Translations under genes and position numbers: made by a program | Notes under the pieces: model-generated | The model's database searches: none | What the model saw: only the letters and a program-made list of their open reading frames with translations | What the model was told of the DNA's origin: nothing | Assembly (NCBI RefSeq): GCF_015356865.1 | Contig: NZ_JAAFZA010000023.1 | Location: 1-64,000, forward strand | Length of the DNA: 64,000 nucleotides | DNA from: Catenulispora pinisilvae | Lineage (GTDB): Bacteria > Actinomycetota > Actinomycetes > Streptomycetales > Catenulisporaceae | Direction of reading: 5' to 3' | Part shown: positions 25,955-34,737 of the stretch, piece by piece | Position numbering within the stretch: position 1 is the stretch's first letter | Layout of the letters: each line of letters starts with the position of its first letter

Positions 25955-27685
25955 ATGGGCCGTCCCGAAGAAGCCGTCGCGTCCGAGGGTCCGCTGGCGG
26001 AATTCGCCCGCGACCTCCGGGCGCTGCGCCATGCCACCGGGCAGATTCCGTACCGGGACCTCGGGCGGCTGGCGCGCTATTCGCCCAGCGCCCTGTCCAC
26101 CGCGGTCAGCGGACGCAAGCTGCCCACCATCGAACTGACCCTCGCGTTCGTCCGGGCCTGCGGCGGCACCGCGGACGACGTGCGGACCTGGGAGCAACGC
26201 TGGCATGAGGTCAACGAGTCGCTGGGCCGCCCCGGCAGAGCCCCGCGCCGTCCACCGCCGACCAGCCTGACCCGCCGCTTCGCCGATGCCGACCCCACGA
26301 ACGCGCGCAACGTCGTGCAGTTCGTCGGCCAGATGCACAAGCTCAAGATCGGATCCGGCCAGCTGACGCTCCGGGATATCGAGCGGCGTGCGCGGGACGC
26401 CGGCCAGAGCCTGCCGACGAGCACGCTCTGCGACGCGCTGAAAGGCGACCGGCTTCCGCAGTGGCGGGTCGTCGAGGCGTTCGTCATCGCCTGCGGCGAC
26501 GAGGAGGCGCTCGATCGCTGGCACGAGGCCTGGACGCGACTGGCCATGGCCACTGTCACGCCACACCCGGAGACGGGGCTGTATACCGTGCCGCGGCGGA
26601 TCGCCCCGCCGGATCAGCCTGCGGGTTACGGGCCGACACCCGGCACAGGAATGTCTGCGTATGGTTCGCTCTCGGCGTCGCCCGAGGGATCGGCGACCGA
26701 TCGGAGAGGGGAACCGCTTGAGGATGGCGATCCTCGCAGGATCGGCCCTTACCGATTGCTCGGCCAACTTGGCTCCGGTGGCATGAGCCGTGTTTATCTC
26801 GGAGTGGACGAGTCCGGAGCGCAGGCCGCCGTCAAGGTCGTGCATCACGACTTGGCTCGCGACAAGGAGTTCCGCCAGCGATTCCAGCGAGAGGTTGCAA
26901 TATTGCTCCGTGTTCCCGGCGGACCATCCTTCGCTCTAATGCTGGCTGCCGACCCGGAAGCCGAGCGACCGTGGCTTGCCACGGAGTACGTTCCGGGCCC
27001 GCCGCTGCATGTTTTGGTGGCAGGGGATGGACCGCTCTCGCCGACGGCGGTCCGGCGGCTCGGGGCTGATTTGGCCTGGGCATTGGCGACGGTGCATGAG
27101 TTGGGCCTGGTCCACCGGGATGTGAAGCCGGCGAACATCCTGATGGCGGAACAGGGCCCGAAGCTCATCGACTTCGGCATCGCCCGCGACGACAGCGCGT
27201 CGATCCTTACCCGGACGGGCATTGCCATTGGGACGCCGGGATACATTGCGCCGGAACAGATACTCGGTAGGCGTGAGATCGGACCGCCCGCAGACGTCTT
27301 CGCCCTCGGCGCGGTACTGGCCTTCGCGGCCATCGGACAGCATCCGTTCGGCGAGGGTGATGCGTCGGCCATGATGTATCGGATCGTGCACGAGAAGCCT
27401 GATCTGGATGCTATTCCGGCCGAGTTGCGGGAAGTGATCGCACGCTGCATGGCCAAGGAGCCACACGAGCGGCCGTCGGCGCACGAGGTCGCAGAGCTAC
27501 TGGCAGTGGAGCTCGCCCCACCAGAGGACATGTCAGTTCACAGCGGAGGGGAAGCAACACCGACCATTGCGATCCCACCCGCGTCGGAACAGCCCGCGTC
27601 GGAACAGCCCACCAGGCGGAATTGGGCCGCGCCGATCAAGGCCGCCCAGACGTTGCTCCACATAAAGCTTCCGCCCCGGCGGTAG
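25955..27685 (+). CDS. Ser/Thr protein kinase fused to two N-terminal HTH-like domains
   Basis: 576 residues. Residues about 10-85 and 110-195 each look like an XRE-type helix-turn-helix unit as found alone in many actinobacterial regulators (for example YRDLGRLARYSPSALSTAVS and LTLRDIERRARDAGQSLPTS). A linker leads to a complete Hanks-type kinase (about 260-520): Gly loop GSGGMSRVYLG, Lys294 in AAVKVV, HRDVKPAN from about 387, DFG from 406, and GTPGYIAPEQ in the activation segment. The tail has the repeat ASEQPASEQP and no transmembrane helix. A cytoplasmic kinase tethered to a DNA-binding-like module suggests phosphorylation-controlled transcription, or recruitment of the kinase to DNA; this is inference. 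Confidence 0.85.
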   Translation: MGRPEEAVASEGPLAEFARDLRALRHATGQIPYRDLGRLARYSPSALSTAVSGRKLPTIELTLAFVRACGGTADDVRTWEQRWHEVNESLGRPGRAPRRPPPTSLTRRFADADPTNARNVVQFVGQMHKLKIGSGQLTLRDIERRARDAGQSLPTSTLCDALKGDRLPQWRVVEAFVIACGDEEALDRWHEAWTRLAMATVTPHPETGLYTVPRRIAPPDQPAGYGPTPGTGMSAYGSLSASPEGSATDRRGEPLEDGDPRRIGPYRLLGQLGSGGMSRVYLGVDESGAQAAVKVVHHDLARDKEFRQRFQREVAILLRVPGGPSFALMLAADPEAERPWLATEYVPGPPLHVLVAGDGPLSPTAVRRLGADLAWALATVHELGLVHRDVKPANILMAEQGPKLIDFGIARDDSASILTRTGIAIGTPGYIAPEQILGRREIGPPADVFALGAVLAFAAIGQHPFGEGDASAMMYRIVHEKPDLDAIPAELREVIARCMAKEPHERPSAHEVAELLAVELAPPEDMSVHSGGEATPTIAIPPASEQPASEQPTRRNWAAPIKAAQTLLHIKLPPRR

Positions 27686-27796
27686 CTGTCACACGCGTCG
27701 CGGCCAGGACCGCGATGCCGATCCGGACCCGCCAATCCTCGGCAGCAGTCTCCACCCCTATACACCACCCTTGACCTCGGGGCCATACTGCTATCC

Positions 27797-28798
27797 ATGG
27801 AGCCCGCTCGATTAGGAGCGTTACACCGTGACCTCGCCCACGCGGTTCGCATGGGCCCCTTCTCCGCGACCTTGCACCTGGCGATCGAGGCCAGCGGCCT
27901 GACCCTGGAGCAGGTGCGCGCGGAGCTCGCCGCCCGCGGTGCCTTGGTGTCGATGGCGACCTTGAGTTATTGGCGGCGCGGCCTGAGCCGGCCGGAGCGG
28001 CCGGAGTCGTTGGTCGCGGTGCGGTCGCTGGAGGAGGTGCTGGGGCTTTCGGCGGGGGCGTTGAGCGGGCAGTTGGGGCCGCGGCGGCCGCGTGGGCGGT
28101 CGGCCGTGCGGCGGGAATCAGGGCTCGATGTCGTCGACGCGTGGGGTGCTCATCGGGAGTACGACGACCTGCTGCGCGGCCTGGATCCCGCCGGGCGGCT
28201 GGAGCTCACCCGGCTGTCCACCCTCGACCGCTACAGCCTCGGGCCCGACCGGCGCGAGGTGTCGCTGTCCACGTGCCAGGTCGTGCGGGCCGAGGCGGAC
28301 GACCTGAGCCGGATGACCGTGCTCTACCGCACCTACGACCCGCCGTCGCCGGCCCCGGTCATGACCGCGCTGCACGGCTGCCGCGTGGGGCGGGTCCGGA
28401 TCGCCGCCGACAGCGGGTTCGTCGCCGCGGAGCTGCTGTTCGACCGGGTGCTGCGCCGCGGGGACACCACGGTCGTGGACTACGAGCTGACCGGCCTGTC
28501 CCCGATCCCGCCCACCGAGACCGACTTCTATCAGCGCTTCTTCCCCTACGCCACCGCGATGTACGTGCTGATGGTGCAGTTCGACCCCGCGACGGTCCCG
28601 GCGCGGTGCGTGCGGTACGAACGACGCACGGAAGCCGCGCCGGACCAAGGGGTTCGCGAGGTCTGGGTCGGCGCGACCGGGCAGGCGCACGTGATGGCGA
28701 CCGACGTCCCACCCGGTGTGGTCGGCCTGCGCTGGGATTGGGGGGCGGGCCTGAACGACGCACCGTCGATACGTCGTGCAGACCCGCCCGCTCCGTGA
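27797..28798 (+). CDS. HTH-domain protein of unknown function
   Basis: 333 residues. The N-terminal about 85 residues contain an XRE-like motif (SGLTLEQVRAELAARGALVS, then TLSYWRRGLSRPERPESL) and the remainder is a mixed alpha/beta domain without recognised motifs. It has two strong beta-rich segments (CRVGRVRIAADSGFVAAELL and RGDTTVVDYELTGL) that could form a ligand-binding fold. It lies 111 bases after the HTH-kinase gene on the same strand and could be a partner or substrate. I do not recognise the family beyond the HTH. Confidence 0.65.
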   Translation: MEPARLGALHRDLAHAVRMGPFSATLHLAIEASGLTLEQVRAELAARGALVSMATLSYWRRGLSRPERPESLVAVRSLEEVLGLSAGALSGQLGPRRPRGRSAVRRESGLDVVDAWGAHREYDDLLRGLDPAGRLELTRLSTLDRYSLGPDRREVSLSTCQVVRAEADDLSRMTVLYRTYDPPSPAPVMTALHGCRVGRVRIAADSGFVAAELLFDRVLRRGDTTVVDYELTGLSPIPPTETDFYQRFFPYATAMYVLMVQFDPATVPARCVRYERRTEAAPDQGVREVWVGATGQAHVMATDVPPGVVGLRWDWGAGLNDAPSIRRADPPAP

Positions 28799-28875
28799 TC
28801 TCGTTGCTATCGCGATTCCACAGTTATCGCGTTTCCGCAGCTATTACCGGTCAGGGCAAAGCCCTGAGATCAGAA

Positions 28876-30654
28876 TCAGAATCCGTACACAGTGTCTCCG
28901 AAAGCCGTCTTGCCCGAGCCGCCGCCGGAGTCGGTGGCGGTGACGGTCACCTGGTAGGTGCCCGCGGTGGTGGGGGTGCCGGAGATGGCCCCGGACGAGC
29001 TGATGCTCAGGCCCGGGGGCAGCCCGGTGGCGCTGAACGTCAGCGGCAGGTTCTTGCTGTCCGAGGCCTGGATCTGCAGGCCGTTGGACTGGAAGCCGAC
29101 GAACCCGAACTGGTCGCCGGGATCGGTGACCGTGACGGTCCCGCCGCCGCCGCTCCCGTTGACGGTGAGCGAGTACGTCGCCGAGTGGGTCGTGCTGCCC
29201 GCGGTCCCGGTCACGGTCACCGGATACGTCCCGGCAGGTGTCGAGCCCGAGGTGCTGATCGTCAGCGTCGAGCTGCCGCCCGCGCTGACCGAGGTCGGGC
29301 TGAAGCCCGCCGAGGCGCCGGAGGGCAGGCCCGAGGCGGACAGCTGCACCGTGACCGCCGAACCGGCCGTGACCTTGGTGCCGACCGTGGCGGTGGCCGA
29401 CGAACCCGGATTCACCGAGCCCGACGCCGGGCTCAGCGACACCGAGAAGTCGTTGCTGGGCGGCGGCGGGGTGGTGCCGGAGGCGAAGCCGCTGACGCCG
29501 TTCGGCGTGCCCACCCCGGTCGGACCGTCCCAGCCGGTGCCCGCGTTGCAGATCACCGTGCCGCACGAGCCGTTGCTGCCGGAGGTGACGTCGTTGAACT
29601 TGGCCTCGTTGGCGTAGACGTAGGAGACGCCGTTGTCTCCGGAGGCCGGAGAGCCGGCCTGCGCCCACATCGCCGAGATCAGCGGCGTGGCCAGCGAGGT
29701 GCCGCCGTACTCCAGCCAGCCGGACTGGCTGTAGGTGTCGTAGACCGCCAGTCCGGTGTTCGGGTCGGCGTCGGCCGAGACGTCGGCACTGGCCCGGTTG
29801 TCGCAGCCGGTGCTGATGTTCTGCTGGTAGGCGGGCTTGGCGAACAGCGAGGAGCAGCCGGAGCCGCCGCTGCTCCACACCGACTCCGACCAGCCGCGCG
29901 AACCCGAGCTCTTACTCAGTGAGGTCCCGCCGACCGCCACCACGCTCGGGAACGTCGCCGGGAACTGGGCGTTCGACCCGGACTGCGTCCCGCTGTCGCC
30001 GGTGGCCGCCGCGATCATCACGCCGGGGTGGTTGTAGTGCGCGTCCAGACCGGTGCTGAAGTTGCTCTCGGCGTCGGAGTAGCTGTTGGACACGAACTTC
30101 GCGCCGAGCTTCACCGCCTCGTCGACGGCGGCCCCCAAGTCGGTGTCGTTGTTGGAGTTCGCCTCGACCAGCAGGATGTGGCAGCCGGGGCACGCCGCGC
30201 TGACCGCGTCCAGGTCCAGCGTGATCTCCACTCCCCACCCGGAGTCCCCGGTCGGGTAGTTGCTGCCGCCGCTCTGGTCCACCTTCGTGAAGCACCCGTT
30301 CGCCGTCGTGCACGCGGACAGGCCCCACTGCGAGCGGTAGGTCCCCAGGTCGCTCTCGGCGTTCGGGTCGTCATAGGCGTCGACGATGGCGACCGTCTGC
30401 CCGCTGCTCGGATTGCTGCCCAGGTTGTACGCGGACTGGATGTCGCTGGGGCCGAACCCGGCCGGTGCCGCCGGTCTCGCGCCGCCGCGCACCAGCTGGA
30501 GCGCGTTGCAGTGCGCGTGCCCGGCGGTGGCGCTGGCACAGGCGGCCGGAACCACTTGCGGAGCCGGTGCGGCCTCAGCGGGCCCCACACAGGCCAGGGC
30601 TGCCGCGGTGGATACGGCCGACATCATGGCGCCGGCCAGGAGTATCCGCCTCAT
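28876..30654 (-). CDS. Secreted sedolisin (S53) protease with Ig-like C-terminal domains
   Basis: 592 residues; the ATG follows GAGAGGAG. Signal peptide MRRILLAGAMMSAVSTAAAL... ends near PAEA (27). The catalytic domain (about 65-390) holds Glu143 and Asp147 in GVEITLDLD, oxyanion Asp220 in AATGDSG, Ser320 in YGGTSLATPL, and the calcium-site end GTGWDGPTGVGTPNG. Unlike the sedolisin at 16490, only about 35 residues separate the signal peptide from the catalytic fold, so the usual pro-kumamolisin domain is missing. Two Ig-like modules follow (about 400-495 and 505-590, the latter with LPPGLSISSSGAISGTPT, a putative-Ig signature), probably for substrate or surface binding. It is an extracellular acid-type endopeptidase. 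Confidence 0.88.
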   Translation of the reverse strand: MRRILLAGAMMSAVSTAAALACVGPAEAAPAPQVVPAACASATAGHAHCNALQLVRGGARPAAPAGFGPSDIQSAYNLGSNPSSGQTVAIVDAYDDPNAESDLGTYRSQWGLSACTTANGCFTKVDQSGGSNYPTGDSGWGVEITLDLDAVSAACPGCHILLVEANSNNDTDLGAAVDEAVKLGAKFVSNSYSDAESNFSTGLDAHYNHPGVMIAAATGDSGTQSGSNAQFPATFPSVVAVGGTSLSKSSGSRGWSESVWSSGGSGCSSLFAKPAYQQNISTGCDNRASADVSADADPNTGLAVYDTYSQSGWLEYGGTSLATPLISAMWAQAGSPASGDNGVSYVYANEAKFNDVTSGSNGSCGTVICNAGTGWDGPTGVGTPNGVSGFASGTTPPPPSNDFSVSLSPASGSVNPGSSATATVGTKVTAGSAVTVQLSASGLPSGASAGFSPTSVSAGGSSTLTISTSGSTPAGTYPVTVTGTAGSTTHSATYSLTVNGSGGGGTVTVTDPGDQFGFVGFQSNGLQIQASDSKNLPLTFSATGLPPGLSISSSGAISGTPTTAGTYQVTVTATDSGGGSGKTAFGDTVYGF

Positions 30655-30777
30655 GTGTTCTCCTCTCGTGCCCCGCCGGCCGCGTTGTTCGCAGCCTGAT
30701 TTCGGGGGTTGAGTTGGAGTGTGGAGAACGGTGGGGGAGGGTGATAGAGCGCTTCACAGTGCCGGTGGCGGACGGTT

Positions 30778-31196
30778 TCAATTCCTTGAATTGAGATTGA
30801 AACGGGCGCTGAGATGGGCGCTGAAATGGGCGATGAGCGCGGCGGCGGGAATCGAGCCGGTCAGCGCCGCCGCGACCCACACCGGCCCCAGGCCGCTGGG
30901 GCCGGACAGCGCGGCGGCTCCCATGGCCGGGCCCGCCGCGGCGCCGATGTTGAGGGCCGCTCGCGTAGGAGCCACCCATGGTCGGGGCGTCGGATGCCGC
31001 GTAGAGCACGCGGGTAATCAGGGTGCTGCCGACTGCGAAGGCCAAGGCGCCCTGGACGAGCACGAGGCCCAGCAACGGCACGGGATGTGGTGCGAACAGC
31101 GCGACACCGATCCAGCCCACTGGCAGGAGCGGCGTACCGACCAGGAGCGCCCATGGCGAAAGCGGCCAGGGCGAGCAGGTAGAGAGCCAGAGGCAT
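30778..31196 (-). pseudogene. MFS transporter remnant (C-terminal half, frameshifted)
   Basis: Three successive frames read as parts of one transporter: MPLALYLLALAAFAMG, then LLPVGWIGVALFAPHPVPLL with ALAFAVGSTLITRVLYAASD, then RAALNIGAAAGPAMGAAAL with GPVWVAAALTGSIPAAALIA. ALNIGAAAGPAMG resembles the C-terminal-half motif of Cmr/AraJ-type drug exporters. At least two frameshifts and the absence of the first six helices mark it as a decayed gene. Confidence 0.65.
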
Positions 31197-31318
31197 CGAG
31201 AACTCCGAGGCGGGAGAACGGACGGAAGACGTCTCGTCACCACGGTCAGCCCCGCGGGCGTACCCGAACAGCCGCCCTCGCGGCAGCGCGGCGGGCGGGG
31301 AAGGCTGGAACGCTTAGC

Positions 31319-31371
31319 GGTTCCGGTTCCGGTTCCGGTTCCGGTTCCGGTTCCCGTTCGGGTTCAGGCTC
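31319..31371. repeat. Hexanucleotide microsatellite (GGTTCC)n
   Basis: About six exact GGTTCC units followed by degenerate ones (GGTTCCCGTTCGGGTTCAGG). It is non-coding, between the MFS remnant and the ferredoxin stop. Confidence 0.85.
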
Positions 31372-31432
31372 AAGACCTGCGCACACTACCCAAGATCACC
31401 CCGGCGGTGCATATGGAATTCCTCCAGACCTG

Positions 31433-31666
31433 CTATCGCTTGAGCAGGAAGGCGAGTGCGGGGCATTCGGAGACGGCTCTGCGGGCCCGGCGCCGGGCTT
31501 CGGCGGGGACCGGACGTTCCTGGAGGATCGGGTAGCCCCACTCGTCCAGCGAGACGACTTCCGGAAGGAGGTCGGCACAGGCGCCGTGGCCTTGGCAGGC
31601 GGTCCAGTCGACGGCTGCGCGGAGGGTGGAAGTGGTGGAAGTGGTGGCAGTGGTGGGCTCAGGCAT
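31433..31666 (-). CDS. Ferredoxin, CxxHxxC...CP type
   Basis: 77 residues. Cys24, Cys30 and Cys68 (CQGHGAC and SECPA) would bind the cluster, with His27 where bacterial ferredoxins usually have the second Cys. This CxxHxxC pattern matches the single-cluster [3Fe-4S]/[4Fe-4S] ferredoxins that serve P450s and oxidoreductases in actinobacteria. It is the last gene of a redox operon and starts 26 bases after the NuoF-like stop, so it probably takes electrons from or gives them to that flavoprotein. Confidence 0.88.
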   Translation of the reverse strand: MPEPTTATTSTTSTLRAAVDWTACQGHGACADLLPEVVSLDEWGYPILQERPVPAEARRRARRAVSECPALAFLLKR

Positions 31667-31691
31667 GGGTCAGGGTCCTTAGTCCGTGTCC

Positions 31692-33089
31692 TTAGTCGGT
31701 CACAGTGCTCTGGCTTGTCGCGGGCGTCGCTGTCGGGAGCATCGGCGGGCGGGCGCAGGCCCGGCATCGACCGCGGGAGTGGGCGTCGGCTTCGGCGGCG
31801 AAGGTGATCAGGGCACTGCGAGCGAGCCGGGCGGTGCCGTCCGGGTGGCGGCAGGCGCCGCGTCCGGTGACCAGGCCGGCCCAGCGGGACAGGTCGTCGC
31901 GGATCTGCTGAAGGTCGCTGCGCGGGGTGGGGCGCGCCAGTTCGCCGAAGGCCGCTGCCATGCGGGGCAGGCCGTTCAGACACGGGCCGCACTGGCCGGC
32001 TGATTCCAGGGCCAGGTAGCGCAGGATCGACGCGGTTTCGACCAGGCCGCAGCGGTCGTGGGGGAGGACGGCCAGGAGGCCGGCTCCCAGCGGGACGCCC
32101 AGTGCTTCGGCGCTGACGCTTGTGTCTCCGGTGATTGCTCTGATGCCGGCCCCGGCTTCGCGGCCCGATCGTGCCGCCGGCTCCAGTGGCAGCCAGGTTC
32201 CGTGGTAGCCGCCGACCAGGATCGCTTGCCCGGACACGGCCCCCGTCAGGTGCTGAAGCGGTGTGCCCGGCGCGGCTTCCACCACGGTCGGCGTGCTGTC
32301 CGCGTATCGCACGGTGAACAGCGAGGTGGCCGCGCCGGACCGGTACCACGCCGGGCCGTGGCGGGCGATCAGGGCCAGGTGCGCCAGTGTCTCAACGTTC
32401 TGCACTAGCGTCGGGTCGCCACCAACGCCTTGCTCGAATACCGGCCGGCTCTGGAACCGGGGCAGCGCGGGGCCGCCGTCGAGGAACGACACCAGCGCCG
32501 ACTCTTGTCCGGACAGGAAGCGGGACGGCACTTCGACGATCGTCACGGGCACGGCTGACGAGGGCCGCTGCCGGTTCGTCTCGACCAGATACCGACGCAG
32601 GCCGTGACCCCCCTCGACGGCCAGGAACGCCCGGTCCGCACCTATGGCGGCAGCCGCGAGCGCGACGCCGTCCAGGACCAGGTGCGGCGCGTGCCATAAC
32701 AGGGCCTTGTCTTTGGCGCTGGCCGGCTCACCCTCGGAGCCGTTGGCCACCACGACCGGACGACGGCGGGCTCGCCGAGCGGCCTCGCGCACCGCGGCCA
32801 TCTTCCGGTACGCCGGAAACGCCGCGCCGCCCTGCCCGCTCAGGCCGGAGCGCTCGGCGGCGGCCATGATGTGTCCGGGGTCGAGGCGTGGCAGGTCGCC
32901 GTAGATGGCGCGATGTGCCTGGTGGTCCAACGGTTCCGACGGGAGCAGGCGCATCGCGGCGGCGGTGGCCGTGGCGTTGGCGTTGGCGTGGGTGTTCGCG
33001 TGGGTGTTGGTGTTGGTGTTGGTGTTGGTGTTGGCGTTGGCGTTGGCGAGTGAGCGGATACGCACCGGCGGCAGGACGGACGCGTTCAT
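31692..33089 (-). CDS. NuoF/HoxF-like FMN and Fe-S oxidoreductase
   Basis: 465 residues from an ATG at 33087-33089 overlapping the upstream stop as ATGA. The fold is that of the 51-kDa NADH-binding subunit of complex I: SGLSGQGGAAFPAYRKM and VVANGSEGEPASAKDK for the nucleotide/FMN site, an SLBB-like middle, and a C-terminal cluster site with AGQCGPCLNG and a later Cys in GRGACRHPDG. An odd Asn-Ala/Asn-Thr stretch (residues about 16-43) is encoded by a GTTGGC/GTTGGT microsatellite at 32970-33055. It should move electrons between NAD(P)H and the operon's ferredoxin and membrane haem protein. Direction unknown. Confidence 0.85.
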   Translation of the reverse strand: MNASVLPPVRIRSLANANANTNTNTNTNTHANTHANANATATAAAMRLLPSEPLDHQAHRAIYGDLPRLDPGHIMAAAERSGLSGQGGAAFPAYRKMAAVREAARRARRRPVVVANGSEGEPASAKDKALLWHAPHLVLDGVALAAAAIGADRAFLAVEGGHGLRRYLVETNRQRPSSAVPVTIVEVPSRFLSGQESALVSFLDGGPALPRFQSRPVFEQGVGGDPTLVQNVETLAHLALIARHGPAWYRSGAATSLFTVRYADSTPTVVEAAPGTPLQHLTGAVSGQAILVGGYHGTWLPLEPAARSGREAGAGIRAITGDTSVSAEALGVPLGAGLLAVLPHDRCGLVETASILRYLALESAGQCGPCLNGLPRMAAAFGELARPTPRSDLQQIRDDLSRWAGLVTGRGACRHPDGTARLARSALITFAAEADAHSRGRCRACARPPMLPTATPATSQSTVTD

Positions 33090-33727
33090 CGTCGGACTCC
33101 TTCGTGGGTGCCGACGCTGGCGCTGGTGGCGTATTCGCGGGCAGCCGCCGACCGTGCGGGAGCCGCCGCGAGGATGTCGGCGGGTGTCAGGGCCCGTCGT
33201 CCCGTGGCCACGCGCTGCGCGACGGCGGCCAGCACCACGGCGACGCAGGCGATCGTCAGCCACAGGGGCCAGCCGGTCATGGGATGCCCGGTGCCGCTGC
33301 CGAGCGTGATGCCGTGCACGATGGCGACCGGCCAGCAGGCGTAGGCCAGCCAGTGCACGGCGCGCCAGGTGCGCCGCCCGATCCGGGCCCGCAGCAGGCT
33401 GGTGATCACAACGGCCAGGATCAGGTCGAGCGCCACCGCGCCCAGGCCGATCCACAGCGGTTCGTAGGACGACGAGAACGGAACGACGACTGCCAGGAGG
33501 CTGATATCGACGTAGGAGTCGATGACCGCCGTGAGGATGTGGACGGCCAGGAATGCCACCGCCAGCAACGAGATGCTGCGATGCAGCGCTACCGCCGCCA
33601 GGCGCGGCAGCCCGGGGAGTCGGACCTGGCGCCGTACGCTGATGCCCAGCACCATCACGAGACTGAACAGGACCAGGGTCACGATGCCGGTGGCCTGCCC
33701 GGTGTACCAGATCACCGTAGAGTCCAC
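33086..33727 (-). CDS. Ferric reductase-like transmembrane protein
   Basis: 213 residues from a GTG at 33725-33727, eight bases after GGAGG and overlapping the ApbE stop. Five to six helices contain paired histidines (ALHRSISLLAVAFLAVHIL and AVHWLAYACWPVAIVHGI), the expected two-haem-b ligands of the ferric reductase/YedZ-like membrane domain. No FAD or NAD domain is attached; the NuoF-like gene downstream could supply electrons. It would carry electrons across the membrane to an external flavin acceptor. Confidence 0.85.
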   Translation of the reverse strand: MDSTVIWYTGQATGIVTLVLFSLVMVLGISVRRQVRLPGLPRLAAVALHRSISLLAVAFLAVHILTAVIDSYVDISLLAVVVPFSSSYEPLWIGLGAVALDLILAVVITSLLRARIGRRTWRAVHWLAYACWPVAIVHGITLGSGTGHPMTGWPLWLTIACVAVVLAAVAQRVATGRRALTPADILAAAPARSAAAREYATSASVGTHEGVRR

Positions 33728-34737
33728 GACGATTCCTCCCTCGGGCCGATGGTGTAGGAGAAGCCGGTGCTACCCGGCGCGGCCGGCCAGCGCCCGACGG
33801 TGCACACGGTGCCGTCTTCAGCCAGCAGGCGCGCGTCCAGGCCGCACTCGGCCAGCCAGGCCGGAGCCCGGGTGCCGCGAACAATGGCCGCGGTGCTGGC
33901 GATGTTGGCGTCCAGGCAGGTGGCGGCGGTCACGCTCACGGTGCGCCAGGGGGTGCGGGCCGACAGGCCGGTGTGCGGGTTGATGATGTGGTGCAGGGTT
34001 CTGGCGCCACGGGTCCAGCGGCGGGCGGCGGTGCCCGAGGTGGCCAGGCCGCCGTCGCGGATCAGGATGCTGATGAACTCTGGGTCTGCGTCCGTGTCCG
34101 CGTCCGGGTCCGGGTCCGCGCCCGGATCATCGGTTATGTCCTGAACGCGGATCGTCCAGCCATCCGCAGGCGCCGCCCCTGCCACCGCGAGGTCGCCGCC
34201 GAGGCCGACCAGCACCCCGCAGCCGAAGCGCGCGGCCAGGTCTGCTGCGGCCCGGTCAGCGGCCCACGCCTTCGCGGTCGCGCCCAAGTCCAGCCGAATC
34301 CCCGGCGGGACGGCGAGCGTCTGCCGTTCCGCGTCGAAGGCGATGCGCCGCCACCCCGGCACCGGCCGGACCACCAGCTTCACGGGACTGCCGTCGTGCT
34401 GCACGAGGTCGAAGTCGCGATCGTACCCAAGCCCGGCCAGCGCCGATCCCACGGTCGGATCCACGTCCCCGCCACTGAGCTCCGCGCCACGAAGGGCAGC
34501 CGCCACGGCTTCCGCAAGAACGGGGCTGATCGGCGTCTCGCGTCCGGCGGAGTGATCGAGCGCTGCGATCTCGGAGTCGTCGCGAAAGCGGCTACAGGCG
34601 GCGTCCACGAGGGCCAGCCATTCGGCCAGGAACTGACGGGCCTCGCCGAGCGCCGCCGGGTCGGTGACGGCGAGGCGCACCGCGCAGCCCAGGGCGCGCC
34701 AGTCGGTCGCGGCATAGGGCGGGGTGATGGTGCTCAT
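33712..34737 (-). CDS. apbE: FAD:protein FMN transferase
   Basis: 341 residues. ApbE motifs are visible: ACSRFRDDSEIAALD near the N-terminus, DVDPTVGSALAGLGYDRDF, the metal/flavin site DLGATAKAWAADRAA, GGLATSGTAARRW and HHIINPHTGL. The enzyme attaches FMN covalently to a Thr/Ser of exported electron-transfer proteins. An Asp-rich insertion (DDPGADPDPDADTDADP, near 205-222) comes from a GTCCGCGTCCGG-type repeat. The start overlaps the preceding gene's stop as ATGA. Its expected substrate, an FMN_bind-domain protein, is not recognisable in this operon. Confidence 0.9.
   Translation of the reverse strand: MSTITPPYAATDWRALGCAVRLAVTDPAALGEARQFLAEWLALVDAACSRFRDDSEIAALDHSAGRETPISPVLAEAVAAALRGAELSGGDVDPTVGSALAGLGYDRDFDLVQHDGSPVKLVVRPVPGWRRIAFDAERQTLAVPPGIRLDLGATAKAWAADRAAADLAARFGCGVLVGLGGDLAVAGAAPADGWTIRVQDITDDPGADPDPDADTDADPEFISILIRDGGLATSGTAARRWTRGARTLHHIINPHTGLSARTPWRTVSVTAATCLDANIASTAAIVRGTRAPAWLAECGLDARLLAEDGTVCTVGRWPAAPGSTGFSYTIGPREESSWTLR

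Noticed and set aside
31319-31371. Telomere-like or origin repeat
   Set aside because: A simple hexanucleotide slippage tract without palindromes or neighbouring replication genes.
31692-33884. Extension of the NuoF-like gene upstream to a 730-residue protein
   Set aside because: The extra N-terminal residues are antisense-like Arg/Pro sequence over the haem membrane gene. The ATGA overlap at 33086-33089 gives a clean start.
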